From Bacteroides sp. (GTDB lineage: Bacteria; Bacillota; Clostridia; Lachnospirales; Lachnospiraceae): a DNA stretch of 64,000 nucleotides. The stretch lies in NCBI GenBank assembly GCA_023666705.1, contig JAMPBO010000011.1, forward strand, positions 58,299 to 122,298. The letters are read 5' to 3'. Within the stretch, counting starts at the first letter, position 1. The number at the start of each line of letters is the position of its first letter. Shown here in pieces: positions 1 to 8,047 of this stretch. A model generated the notes under the pieces. That model made no database searches, was not told the DNA's origin, and saw nothing but the letters and a program-made list of their open reading frames with translations. The translations under genes were made by a program, and so were the position numbers.

Positions 1-2244
1 CATGGAAACTTTGGTTCCGTTGATGGTGACGGAGCTGCGGCAATGAGGTACACAGAGGCAAGACTTTCTAAGATTTCCATGGAAATGCTTGCTGATATAG
101 AAATGGATACGGTTGATTTCGTGCCAAACTTTGATGAGACGGAGCGGGAGCCTGTAGTTTTACCAAGCCGTTATCCAAATCTTTTGGTAAACGGTACATC
201 CGGAATTGCTGTTGGTATGGCTACGAATATACCGCCTCATAACTTAAACGAGATAATAAGTGCAGTTGTTAAAATCATTGACAATAAAGTATTAGAGGAC
301 AGGGAAACTGAGCTTGACGAGATAATGGAAATCGTAAAGGGTCCTGATTTTCCTACGGGTGCACAGATACTCGGAACCTCAGGCATTGATGAAGCTTACA
401 GAACAGGCAGGGGAAAAATAAAGGTAAGGGCTGTTACCGATATAGAACCTATGGCAAATGGAAAACAGAGAATCATTGTTACTGAGCTTCCATACATGGT
501 CAATAAGGCAAAGCTGATACAGAAAATTGCGGAGCTTGTCAAGGAAAAGAAAATAGATGGTATTTCTGATTTAAGAGACGAGTCTTCAAGAGAGGGTATG
601 AGAGTTGTAATTGAGCTTAAAAAGGATTGCAATGCAAATATCCTTCTTAATCAATTGTTTAAGCATACCCAGATGCAGGATACATTTGGTGTAATTATGC
701 TTGCACTTGTTAATAATGAGCCAAAGGTGTTAAACCTTCTTGAAATGCTTACATATTATTTGAAGCATCAGGAGGATGTTGTTACAAGAAGAACAAAATA
801 TGAACTCAACAAGGCAGAGGCGAGAGCACATATCGTAGAAGGACTTTTGATTGCACTTGATAATATTGATGAGGTTATCAAGCTGATAAGGGCTGCAAAA
901 ACAGTTGCAGATGCAAAGCTTTCCCTTATGGAGAGATTTGGCCTCACAGATGCACAGGCATCCGCCATAGTTGATATGAGACTTCGTGTACTTACAGGCT
1001 TGGAAAGAGAAAAGCTTGAAAACGAGTATAGGGAGCTTATGGAAAGAATTGCAGAGCTTCGTGCAATTCTTGCAGATAAAAATAAGCTTTTGGGAGTCAT
1101 TAAAGAAGAAATTCTTATCATTGCAACAAAATATGGTGATAAGAGAAGAACATCAATCGGAATAGATGTTGAAGACGGTATGACGGTTGAGGACCTCATA
1201 AAGAAAGAAAATATCGTTGTTGCCATGACAAAGCTTGGCTATATCAAGCGTATGACGGTAAATAACTTTAAGAGCCAGAACAGAGGTGGAAAAGGCATAA
1301 AGGGTATGCAGACGATAGAGGAAGACTTTATTGAAGACCTGTTTATGACGACAACGCACCATTATATTATGTTCTTTACGAATATGGGAAAAGTATACAG
1401 GTTAAAGGCGTATGAAATTCCTGAAGCGGGAAGGACAGCAAGAGGAACAGCAATCATTAATTTGCTCCAGCTCCAGCCAGATGAAAAAATAACTGCGGTT
1501 ATACCAATCAGGCAGTACGTTGAGGGTAGATATCTGTTTATGTGTACAAAGAATGGTATTGTTAAAAAGACGCGGATTACAGAATATTCAAATGTAAGAA
1601 AATCGGGTCTTGCTGCCATAACCTTAAAGGAAAATGATGAGCTGATTGAGGTAAAGGCAACCAACGGCAAAAAGGATATTATCCTTGTAACAAAGCATGG
1701 TATGTGTATAAGATTTAATGAAAAGGATGTCAGAAGCACGGGAAGAACATCTATGGGTGTTATCGGCATGAATGTTGCAGAGGGCGATGAAATTATCGGT
1801 ATGCAGCTTGATACGCAGGGAGAGGCTTTGCTTCTCGTATCTGAAAACGGACTTGGTAAGCGTACACATATTGATGAATTTACCCCACAGAGACGTGGAG
1901 GAAAAGGAGTTAAATGTTACAAGATTAATGAGCGTTCAGGAAATGTGGTAGGCTTTAAGGCTGTCAATGATGATAATGAAATTATGATTATAACCAATCA
2001 GGGAATTGTCATAAGAATACTTTGTAAAGACATTTCCATGCTTGGACGTATCACAACGGGAGTTAAGCTTATCAATATGGATGTTGAGCATGATATCATC
2101 GTTGCCAGCATTACAAAGGTAAGACAAAAGTCTGCGGACGAATCAGAATCTCTAATTGCATTGGAAAAGGAGATGGAGGAAGCCGATAACGAGGAAGGCA
2201 TCGTGGAGGAACCGGAAGAAGAAACAGACGAAAAGGAAGAATAA
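1..2244 (+). CDS. gyrA: DNA gyrase subunit A, 3' part (5' end outside window)
   Basis: Type IIA topoisomerase subunit that cuts and rejoins DNA; with GyrB it introduces negative supercoils. The reading frame is open from base 1, so the start and most of the quinolone-resistance region lie upstream. The catalytic tyrosine is in the AAMRYTE motif (Tyr codon 49-51). The breakage-reunion domain, coiled-coil arm and C-terminal beta-propeller follow. The GyrA box QRRGGKG (1888-1908) separates GyrA from ParC, and a related NRGGKG repeat lies near 1270-1300. The protein ends in a long Glu/Asp-rich tail, as gyrases often do. A small membrane-protein gene follows after 28 bases. Confidence 0.97.
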   Translation, partial: HGNFGSVDGDGAAAMRYTEARLSKISMEMLADIEMDTVDFVPNFDETEREPVVLPSRYPNLLVNGTSGIAVGMATNIPPHNLNEIISAVVKIIDNKVLEDRETELDEIMEIVKGPDFPTGAQILGTSGIDEAYRTGRGKIKVRAVTDIEPMANGKQRIIVTELPYMVNKAKLIQKIAELVKEKKIDGISDLRDESSREGMRVVIELKKDCNANILLNQLFKHTQMQDTFGVIMLALVNNEPKVLNLLEMLTYYLKHQEDVVTRRTKYELNKAEARAHIVEGLLIALDNIDEVIKLIRAAKTVADAKLSLMERFGLTDAQASAIVDMRLRVLTGLEREKLENEYRELMERIAELRAILADKNKLLGVIKEEILIIATKYGDKRRTSIGIDVEDGMTVEDLIKKENIVVAMTKLGYIKRMTVNNFKSQNRGGKGIKGMQTIEEDFIEDLFMTTTHHYIMFFTNMGKVYRLKAYEIPEAGRTARGTAIINLLQLQPDEKITAVIPIRQYVEGRYLFMCTKNGIVKKTRITEYSNVRKSGLAAITLKENDELIEVKATNGKKDIILVTKHGMCIRFNEKDVRSTGRTSMGVIGMNVAEGDEIIGMQLDTQGEALLLVSENGLGKRTHIDEFTPQRRGGKGVKCYKINERSGNVVGFKAVNDDNEIMIITNQGIVIRILCKDISMLGRITTGVKLINMDVEHDIIVASITKVRQKSADESESLIALEKEMEEADNEEGIVEEPEEETDEKEE

Positions 2245-2272
2245 TTTGTTCAAAGGATAGGGGGAACATATT

Positions 2273-2476
2273 ATGACAGGTGAGAAATTAAAAGAGGGAT
2301 TAGATGGATTAAGCAAAATAGATGGATTTGCTGATATATTATTCAGCACAATATATTGGCTGGTTGTTATATTTATCATACTTTTTGTTGCTTACATTTT
2401 CTCCTCCTTTGTGTGTTATTTGAACAGAAAACGCAGAGGTAACACAAATGATAATGATGATTTCCTTGATGATTAA
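2273..2476 (+). CDS. Small single-pass membrane protein, unknown function
   Basis: A 67-residue protein with an amphipathic start, one hydrophobic segment (about residues 25-48, rich in I/V/F) and a short basic then acidic tail (NRKRR...DDFLDD). The GGGGGAA-like ribosome binding site is well placed before the ATG, and the gene lies 28 bases after gyrA with a terminator directly behind it. It is probably the last gene of the gyrA transcript. The basic residues after the membrane segment suggest a cytoplasmic C-terminus. I do not recognise a family, and no function can be inferred beyond membrane localisation. Confidence 0.65.
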   Translation: MTGEKLKEGLDGLSKIDGFADILFSTIYWLVVIFIILFVAYIFSSFVCYLNRKRRGNTNDNDDFLDD

Positions 2477-2485
2477 ATGATGCTT

Positions 2486-2521
2486 AGGGCTGTTGCAAAA
2501 ATTTAGCAGCAGCCCTTTATT
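2486..2521 (+). terminator. Intrinsic terminator after gyrA unit
   Basis: AGGGCTGTTGC pairs with GCAGCAGCCCT (11 bp with one G-T wobble) around an A-rich loop and is followed by TTTATT. It separates gyrA and the small membrane gene from the fumarase genes. Confidence 0.8.
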
Positions 2522-2547
2522 GGTTGTGTCAGAGTAGGAGGTTTGTA

Positions 2548-3390
2548 ATGAGAACGATAAATACAGATGTTATCATAGATACAGTTCGTGACATGTGCAT
2601 AAATGCAAATTTATATCTTGCAGAGGATATGGAAAAAAAGCTGAAGGCTGCCGCTGCGGATGAGGACGGAGTACTGGGAAAACAAATTCTTGACCAGTTA
2701 ATTGAAAATTTAAAAATAGCAGGGGAAGAAAAAATACCGATATGTCAGGATACGGGAATGGCAGTTTTTTTTGTAAATGTGGGACAGGATTTACATATTG
2801 AGGGTATGAATTTGACCGATGCAATAAATGAGGGAGTAAGACGGGGATATAAGGAAGGATATCTTAGAAAATCGGTTGTGAATGACCCGCTTTTGAGGGT
2901 CAATACAGGAGATAACACACCTGCAATCATTCATTATGATATCGTATCTGGTGATAAGCTTGAAATTACGATAGCACCAAAGGGATTTGGCAGTGAAAAT
3001 ATGAGTAAGGTTTATATGTTAAAGCCTGCTGACGGTGAAGATGGTGTTAAGGAGGCTGTACTTGATGCAGTGAAAAATGCAGGTCCGAATGCCTGTCCTC
3101 CCCTTGTTGTCGGTGTGGGACTTGGAGGAGATTTTGAGCTTGCAGCTAAGCTGGCAAAAAAAGCTCTTACAAGAGATGTAAACTCACATTCAACATATGA
3201 ACACATTGCAAGGATCGAGAGGGAGCTTTTAGAAACAATTAACGGTACGGGAATTGGACCGGGTGGTTTGGGAGGCAAAACGACGGCACTTGCAGTAAAC
3301 ATTGAAAGCTATGCCACCCATATAGCGGGCATGCCGCTTGCAGTCAATATGTGCTGCCATGTCAACAGACATGTGACAAAGATACTGTAA
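2548..3390 (+). CDS. Fumarate hydratase class I, alpha subunit
   Basis: A 280-residue N-terminal-type subunit of the [4Fe-4S] fumarase/tartrate dehydratase family, which interconverts fumarate and malate. Three cysteine sites fit cluster ligation: Cys66 (CQDTG), Cys183 (NACPP) and Cys269/270 (MCCH). Glycine-rich substrate loops surround them (VGVGLGG, GPGGLGGKTT). I chose the ATG at 2548 because TAGGAGG lies just upstream; a longer TTG-started reading would place this site inside the gene. The beta subunit follows 77 bases later, as in other anaerobes with a split enzyme. The cluster implies oxygen sensitivity. A tartrate dehydratase (TtdA) reading is possible but less likely in this setting. 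Confidence 0.93.
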   Translation: MRTINTDVIIDTVRDMCINANLYLAEDMEKKLKAAAADEDGVLGKQILDQLIENLKIAGEEKIPICQDTGMAVFFVNVGQDLHIEGMNLTDAINEGVRRGYKEGYLRKSVVNDPLLRVNTGDNTPAIIHYDIVSGDKLEITIAPKGFGSENMSKVYMLKPADGEDGVKEAVLDAVKNAGPNACPPLVVGVGLGGDFELAAKLAKKALTRDVNSHSTYEHIARIERELLETINGTGIGPGGLGGKTTALAVNIESYATHIAGMPLAVNMCCHVNRHVTKIL

Positions 3391-3467
3391 CTGTCGGAAC
3401 ATATATATCAAACCATGAAATGTGCAGGAAGCTTTTGTTTTGAAATTTGGAATATAAAGGAGAATCT

Positions 3468-4073
3468 ATGGATAAGCATATTAAAGCACCGTTTAATAAA
3501 AATGAGCTGGCAGATTTAACAGCAGGAGATTATGTATACATTTCAGGAACCCTATATAGTGCAAGGGATGCAGCACACAAGAGAATGTATGACGCAATTC
3601 TTGCGTCTAAGTACAGGGATGAGGATGGAAAAGTTTTGTATGAAAAGGGTGTTTTACCGATTGATGTGACGAATCATGTATTATATTATCTCGGACCTAC
3701 TCCCGCAAGGGAAGGACAGGTGATAGGCTCTGCAGGACCTACAACAAGCAGCCGTATGGATAAGTACACGCCGCTTCTTTTAAGCAAGGGACTGAACGGA
3801 ATGATTGGAAAAGGAAAGAGAAGCGAACAGGTAATAAAATCAATCGTTGATAACAAAGCAGTATATTTCGCCGCAGTCGGTGGAGCAGGTGCTCTTTTGT
3901 CAAAATGTATCAAGCAATCTGAGGTAATTGCTTATGATGATCTGGGAACGGAAGCAATAAGAAAAATGGTGGTTGAAGATTTTCCTGCAATCGTTGTAAT
4001 TGATTCTAACGGCAATAATTTGTACGAAACGGCAATAAATAACTATTTTTCTTCACGTAATAATCTTGAATAA
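3468..4073 (+). CDS. Fumarate hydratase class I, beta subunit
   Basis: A 201-residue C-terminal-type subunit of class I fumarase. Family features are DYVYISGTLYSARDAAHKR near the N-terminus, the YYLGPTPA and GPTTSSRMDKYTP substrate-binding segments, GKGKRS, and the AVGGAGALLSKCIK segment. It forms the active enzyme with the alpha subunit just upstream. The ATG at 3468 follows AAAGGAG; an upstream in-frame TTG at 3447 lacks such a site. The gene ends 85 bases before the next reading frame. Together the pair supplies fumarate/malate interconversion in an incomplete TCA pathway typical of fermenters. Confidence 0.93.
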   Translation: MDKHIKAPFNKNELADLTAGDYVYISGTLYSARDAAHKRMYDAILASKYRDEDGKVLYEKGVLPIDVTNHVLYYLGPTPAREGQVIGSAGPTTSSRMDKYTPLLLSKGLNGMIGKGKRSEQVIKSIVDNKAVYFAAVGGAGALLSKCIKQSEVIAYDDLGTEAIRKMVVEDFPAIVVIDSNGNNLYETAINNYFSSRNNLE

Positions 4074-4158
4074 TGTTTAGTGAGGATGTATACTTAAGCA
4101 GGTTATTATAATTTATGGGTCAGTTTATTTAAATAAAAACAATTATGAGGAGGTTAAT

Positions 4159-5088
4159 ATGAGTAAGGTTTGTTGTGGGATAACTTACTCCGAAAAAGAC
4201 AGATTTTGCCGTGTTTGCGGAAAACGTCTTGAGGATAACGAGGACAAAACAGTTTTAATCAATGAACAACAGATACAAAATGCAGTTGGGGATGATGAGC
4301 CGGGAACATCTGTGCTTACAGCAGATATGAGGGGTCCTATTAAGCATCCTGAAAATGAGGAACAGGCAGAAGATGAAGCAGATGCTTCAGAAAATGAGAA
4401 AAAGGATAGCATAACAGATAATAAGGACAGTAAGAGTGCAGAAAATTCTACGGATGGCAAGAAAGATAGTAAAGACAAAGATGCGGTAACTGATGATAAA
4501 GAAGATAGCAAGCGTGAAGAGGACACTGCTGATAATGACAAGGAAGAGAATAAAAATAAAGAAACGGCAGCAGATGATGAAGACAGTGTAACTGACAATA
4601 AAGGTGAAGACACTGAAGCCGATGACAGCGATGAGGATGATGAGGACTCAACTACATCCATACTTACGTCAGACATGAAGAAACCAACGCCGCAGACACC
4701 GCAAAATGGCGGATCAATGCAGCCGATGCCAAGTCAAATGCCACAAAATGGCAGACCAATGCAAGCAATGCCACAAAACGGCAGACCAATGCAAGCAATG
4801 CAGCAAAATGGCAGACCAATGCAAGCGATGCAGCAAAACGGTAGACCAATGCAACCTAAGCCAAAGAAATCTGAGGAGCAAAAGGCAAAATCAGCAAAGA
4901 CCTGTGGTTTGATTTCATTAATTGTATCTTCCATAGGATTTGTAGCAGTTGGTGTTATGTTATTCTTCTTTGTATTAAATGCGGATTACAAAAAGTACGA
5001 TAAAGAAGCAGAAAAGGGGCTGTACAATTCAACCCCAGCCACAGAAGCAGCATCCTTTGGTGATGCTTTAAGTAGTGAGGAGGAATAA
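4159..5088 (+). CDS. Zinc-ribbon, acidic-repeat membrane protein
   Basis: 309 residues in four parts: a short N-terminal zinc-ribbon-like motif (adjacent Cys5-Cys6, then Cys17-x2-Cys20); a long D/E/K/S-rich, probably disordered, stretch (about 60-170) containing two copies of a TSxLT-[AS]-DM[KR]-[GK]-P motif; four 10-residue MPQNGRPMQA-type repeats (about 194-233); and one membrane segment near 250-272. A short tail follows. The first Cys pair lacks the usual two-residue spacing, so zinc binding is uncertain. The AGGAGG site is strong. Its stop overlaps the next start by one base, so the two are translationally coupled. The partner is an anchored extracellular protein. Function is unknown. 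Confidence 0.85.
   Translation: MSKVCCGITYSEKDRFCRVCGKRLEDNEDKTVLINEQQIQNAVGDDEPGTSVLTADMRGPIKHPENEEQAEDEADASENEKKDSITDNKDSKSAENSTDGKKDSKDKDAVTDDKEDSKREEDTADNDKEENKNKETAADDEDSVTDNKGEDTEADDSDEDDEDSTTSILTSDMKKPTPQTPQNGGSMQPMPSQMPQNGRPMQAMPQNGRPMQAMQQNGRPMQAMQQNGRPMQPKPKKSEEQKAKSAKTCGLISLIVSSIGFVAVGVMLFFFVLNADYKKYDKEAEKGLYNSTPATEAASFGDALSSEEE
4738..4857 (+). repeat. Four tandem 30-bp coding repeats
   Basis: Four units of 30 bp start at 4738, 4768, 4798 and 4828, each encoding MPQNGRPMQA or a close variant (MQQNGRPMQA/P), with a diverged partial unit upstream. Near identity at third positions points to recent expansion, so copy number may vary between strains. Confidence 0.9.
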
Positions 5089-6566
5089 TGATGAATAGAA
5101 AAAAATGGACAACAATAACAATTATTTCTCTCATAGTGCTGGCACTTGAAATTGTGGCAGTATTTGTAGTTATTCTTCCAAGTAAAAATTTGAATGATGT
5201 TTTTAAGGCACTTGAAGAGGGAAATCCGAAAAAAGCAGAGGCAGCATTAGATAAGCTTTCAGATAAAAATGAGGATAAGGCTGAAGAACTGATGGATGAT
5301 TTTGCAACCTATCAGTGTAATCAATATGCACAGGGAGCAATGAGTTATGACAAGCTTCATTTGATACTCCAGTCAATTGACGCTCTAGATGACTATTATG
5401 GATTTTCAAATGAGTTTCATACATATGCGGCATCTAAGGAAATAATAAGATTATGTGATGCGGCTTATGAGGAAAATAATACGAATGGAAAGTCAGCATC
5501 ATTTTATGAATATCAGAGCCAGGTGTCGGATATTTATTATAGCCTGAACGAAAAAACAGGTGTTGATCAGGCACTGAAAGACTTTATTGATGAAAAATAT
5601 AAAAGCTTTTCTGATGGAAGCATGAGCTTTGATGAAATATCAGCGTATATGGATGTTGCGTCATACATTTTAGCAGGTGATGCCAGCTATTATGCGATAG
5701 ATATGCAAATGCAGCTTTCCCTTATTGAAGGTTACCAGGAAAAATATGATACCGCAAAAAAATATTATGATGATAAGAAATATTTTGAGGCAATCGAAGA
5801 ATGTGATAATGCTCAAGTACCTGAATCAGATGTAACAGGCTTTTATGATAAGTTTAAAACCTTAAGGCAGGATGCATATGATGCAGGAAAAACCTATTAT
5901 GTAGAGGAAGCGGAAAATTTAGCAAATGCGAATGATTATGAGGGTGCAAGAGATATTATTAACAACATTAAAAATGTATATGGTGATGAGGTAGATACAT
6001 CTGAATTAGAGGCACTTATTGTTGCACCGTGGATGGAAGTATATGCAAAATACATGAAAAACATGGAAAAAAATCTTAAGAGGCAGGCGGAAAAGGGAGT
6101 TAAAATTGGCGATTGCGATGATTCAACGACTATAAATGTAGACGATTATATGCCAAATAAGATATACCTCCATGATTTTGATAATGATGGAATACCGGAA
6201 ATGCTGCTCACAAATGACTCATATGCATTTATTGTTGGTTATAATGGTGAGAGGGCTGTTTTGACAGGCTTTGTCCAGGCAGCAACATTCTGTGACGCAC
6301 CATACCTTATTACAATACCGACGTTAATGCCTGATGAACATACAGGTTATGCACTGATAAAGCTTGAAAATTGTAAGTGGAGTGTTGAGGAGTATTATTA
6401 CGCAGCCAATGACGGAAGCAAATATATTGTCAATGGTTCCGAGGTTGATTATGATACATGCAATGCCGAGCACGATAAGATAGCGGGATATGAAAATAAG
6501 GATGTAGAAATAAATTATGGTGATTATATAGAAAATTATGAAGATTTAATTTACGGATATAAGTAA
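5088..6566 (+). CDS. Membrane-anchored extracellular protein, unknown function
   Basis: 492 residues with an N-terminal signal anchor (about 8-29) and a mostly helical, Asp/Glu/Tyr-rich region to about residue 330. This region has repeat-like helices (KKYYDDKKYFEAIEEC, ANDYEGARDI) resembling tetratricopeptide units. A beta-rich domain follows, opening with LHDFDNDGIPEML, a DxDxDG calcium-loop-like motif common in Firmicute surface proteins. The ATG overlaps the stop of the zinc-ribbon gene (TAATG) and GAGGAGG lies upstream; a start at 5091 is equally possible. The operon arrangement suggests that the two proteins act together at the envelope. I recognise no named family. Confidence 0.85.
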   Translation: MMNRKKWTTITIISLIVLALEIVAVFVVILPSKNLNDVFKALEEGNPKKAEAALDKLSDKNEDKAEELMDDFATYQCNQYAQGAMSYDKLHLILQSIDALDDYYGFSNEFHTYAASKEIIRLCDAAYEENNTNGKSASFYEYQSQVSDIYYSLNEKTGVDQALKDFIDEKYKSFSDGSMSFDEISAYMDVASYILAGDASYYAIDMQMQLSLIEGYQEKYDTAKKYYDDKKYFEAIEECDNAQVPESDVTGFYDKFKTLRQDAYDAGKTYYVEEAENLANANDYEGARDIINNIKNVYGDEVDTSELEALIVAPWMEVYAKYMKNMEKNLKRQAEKGVKIGDCDDSTTINVDDYMPNKIYLHDFDNDGIPEMLLTNDSYAFIVGYNGERAVLTGFVQAATFCDAPYLITIPTLMPDEHTGYALIKLENCKWSVEEYYYAANDGSKYIVNGSEVDYDTCNAEHDKIAGYENKDVEINYGDYIENYEDLIYGYK

Positions 6567-6582
6567 TTCTACCGTTTATTTA

Positions 6583-6623
6583 ATGGGATGCTGTACTGAA
6601 TTTTTAAGTGCCGCATCCCATTG
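6583..6623 (+). terminator. Hairpin terminator after 5088-6566
   Basis: AATGGGATGC pairs perfectly with GCATCCCATT. Inside it, after one mismatch, GTACT pairs with AGTGC (one G-T wobble) around a 9-base loop. The U-tract is poor, so this may be a weak terminator or only a transcript-end hairpin. Confidence 0.55.
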
Positions 6624-6726
6624 GTATATGTTCCAGGGATAAATGATTTTTATCCTGAATAAAAAAAGATCTTGTGTGCATTATAATATAGATTTTATTT
6701 ATATGGAAACTCAAGGATAAAAGTTA

Positions 6727-6755
6727 TTGACAAAATTAACAAATTTTGCTATTAT
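6727..6755 (+). promoter_or_regulatory. Sigma-A-type promoter of the tRNA cluster
   Basis: TTGACA at 6727-6732 and TATTAT at 6750-6755 are separated by 17 bp, about 80 bp before tRNA-Ser. No gene lies between them. Confidence 0.65.
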
Positions 6756-6837
6756 GTTCAAGCGTGTTGACACAACATCAAGTGTCACTGAATAAACTAA
6801 ATAAGTAAATCGAATGATTCGATTGGATTTAGGCATT

Positions 6838-6925
6838 GGAGATGTACTCAAGTGGCTGAAGAGGCGCCCCTGCTAAGGGTGTAGGTCGTTCGTGCGGCGC
6901 GAGGGTTCAAATCCCTCCATCTCCG
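6838..6925 (+). tRNA. tRNA-Ser (GCT)
   Basis: 88 bases with a 7-bp acceptor stem (GGAGATG/CATCTCC), a long variable arm typical of class II tRNA, GGTTCAAAT in the T arm and anticodon GCT at 6872-6874 in loop CTGCTAA. The discriminator is G and no CCA is encoded. It reads AGC/AGU serine codons. Confidence 0.97.
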
Positions 6926-7031
6926 CTTATTATGATTATTGAAAAGAAGTTAAGTTTATCGAAACATGCGTATGTTTTTAGTTGACTTATCACGTATAGT
7001 TTCATATAATCATAAGGTCATTAATAATTAT

Positions 7032-7103
7032 TCCTCGATAGCTCAATGGTAGAGCACTCGGCTGTTAACCGAGTTGTTGTAGGTTCGAGCCCTACTCGGG
7101 GAG
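7032..7103 (+). tRNA. tRNA-Asn (GTT)
   Basis: 72 bases with acceptor stem TCCTCGA/TCGGGGA (one wobble), anticodon stem CTCGG/CCGAG around loop CTGTTAA (anticodon GTT at 7064-7066), and T arm GTAGGTTCGAGCCCTAC. The discriminator is G and no CCA is encoded. Confidence 0.97.
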
Positions 7104-7108
7104 CTTGT

Positions 7109-7179
7109 GGCGCCATAGCCAAGTGGTAAGGCATCGGTCTGCAACACCGCTATCACCAGTTCAAATCTGGTTGGCGCCT
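7109..7179 (+). tRNA. tRNA-Cys (GCA)
   Basis: 71 bases with acceptor stem GGCGCCA/TGGCGCC, anticodon GCA at 7141-7143, T loop TTCAAAT, and discriminator T, the base required by cysteinyl-tRNA synthetase. Only 5 bases separate it from tRNA-Asn, so the two are co-transcribed. Confidence 0.97.
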
Positions 7180-7183
7180 CTTT

Positions 7184-7224
7184 CAAAAGCTCTGACTATT
7201 ACAAAAGGTCAGAGCTTTTGTTTT
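7184..7224 (+). terminator. Intrinsic terminator of tRNA cluster
   Basis: CAAAAGCTCTGAC and GTCAGAGCTTTTG form a perfect 13-bp stem with an 11-base loop, followed by TTTTC. Confidence 0.92.
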
Positions 7225-7313
7225 CAGTTCATTCAGGACAAATCCGTTAAAAATTCCACATAAAACAAACGATAAAATATGCTTTTTTTGGTTAAAAATA
7301 CAATAAAAATGTG

Positions 7314-7376
7314 TTTAGGACAAAAAAACATGTATTTAGGACAAAAATGATATTTTTAAAAATTATGTGTTAAAAT
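7314..7376 (+). promoter_or_regulatory. 21-bp-spaced direct repeats and promoter of agrB-like gene
   Basis: TTTAGGACAAAAA occurs at 7314 and again at 7335, exactly 21 bp (two helical turns) apart, each preceded by TGT/TAT. Two such repeats just upstream of a promoter are the usual arrangement for LytTR-type regulators (AgrA, VirR). A candidate -35 TGATAT (7348-7353) and -10 TAAAAT (7371-7376) follow with 17 bp spacing. A third AGGACAAA core lies at 7234. LytTR binding is an inference from geometry, because no LytTR gene is in the window. Confidence 0.6.
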
Positions 7377-7397
7377 TGGAACGTAATCTTGGGACGT

Positions 7398-7428
7398 GAA
7401 ACAACCGAATAAGGTGTTTCCTGTTTTA
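7398..7428 (+). other. Leader hairpin before agrB-like gene
   Basis: GAAACA (7398-7403) pairs with TGTTTC (7415-7420), and CC pairs with GG inside past a bulged base. CTGTTTTATT follows. It resembles a weak attenuator between the promoter and the gene start at 7457. Confidence 0.35.
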
Positions 7429-7456
7429 TTATTTTTATGGGGAGGTAAAAATAATA

Positions 7457-8047
7457 ATGGAAAATGTAATTGAAAATATGGCACATACCGTTGCAAAATG
7501 GAGCGTGGGAGAAGAGGATGAGGAACAGGTTGAAATTGTAACATACGGAATAACATTATTTATCGAAAGTATTTATAAAATGATTATTCTAATGATAATT
7601 GCAATTTTAACCCATAAGGTTTACGAAACTGTTGTTGTGATAGGAAGCTTTTGCGGCTTACGGCTTTTGGCAGGCGGAATACACTGCAAGACCAGCATAG
7701 GATGTACCTCGACTATGATACTGATATGGCTGTCAGGAATTATGTCGGTTTATGTAAACATTCCAATACTGCTTATGTCTGCCATGTTATGTGTCAGTCT
7801 TATTGTTGTGGCTGCCTATGCACCGGCAGCTACAAAAAATAATCCTATAACAGATACCAAAATAATAAGAAGAAAAAAAATTGGTGCAACAGCAATCGTT
7901 TGTATTCAAATCATTGTATGTGCAACGGCTGTCAATACAAAAAATATGGCACTTGCCAATATGGTTAGTGTTCCCGTATTTATAGAGGCGGTAAGCATAT
8001 TGATGCTTAAGCTGGAGCAGGCACGCGAAAAAGAAAACTTATTTTAA
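7457..8047 (+). CDS. AgrB-family peptide-processing membrane protease
   Basis: 196 residues matching the accessory gene regulator B family, membrane cysteine endopeptidases that cut and cyclise AgrD-type signalling peptides. The catalytic motif is intact: Arg69, AGGIH with His76, and Cys83, the same spacing as His77/Cys84 of the Staphylococcus enzyme. Several hydrophobic segments follow (about 86-125 and 150-185). GGGGAGG precedes the ATG. No AgrD-like peptide, AgrC kinase or AgrA regulator lies next to it: tRNAs are upstream, and a convergent gene overlaps its last 9 bases. The substrate peptide must therefore be encoded elsewhere or have been overlooked. Confidence 0.88.
   Translation: MENVIENMAHTVAKWSVGEEDEEQVEIVTYGITLFIESIYKMIILMIIAILTHKVYETVVVIGSFCGLRLLAGGIHCKTSIGCTSTMILIWLSGIMSVYVNIPILLMSAMLCVSLIVVAAYAPAATKNNPITDTKIIRRKKIGATAIVCIQIIVCATAVNTKNMALANMVSVPVFIEAVSILMLKLEQAREKENLF

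Noticed and set aside
4185..4676. Antisense 163-codon Ser-rich reading frame opposite the zinc-ribbon gene
   Set aside because: It mirrors the acidic low-complexity region of the sense gene and has no ribosome binding site or domain.
4738..4857. CRISPR or non-coding satellite
   Set aside because: The 30-bp units are in frame and encode protein repeats of the gene at 4159.
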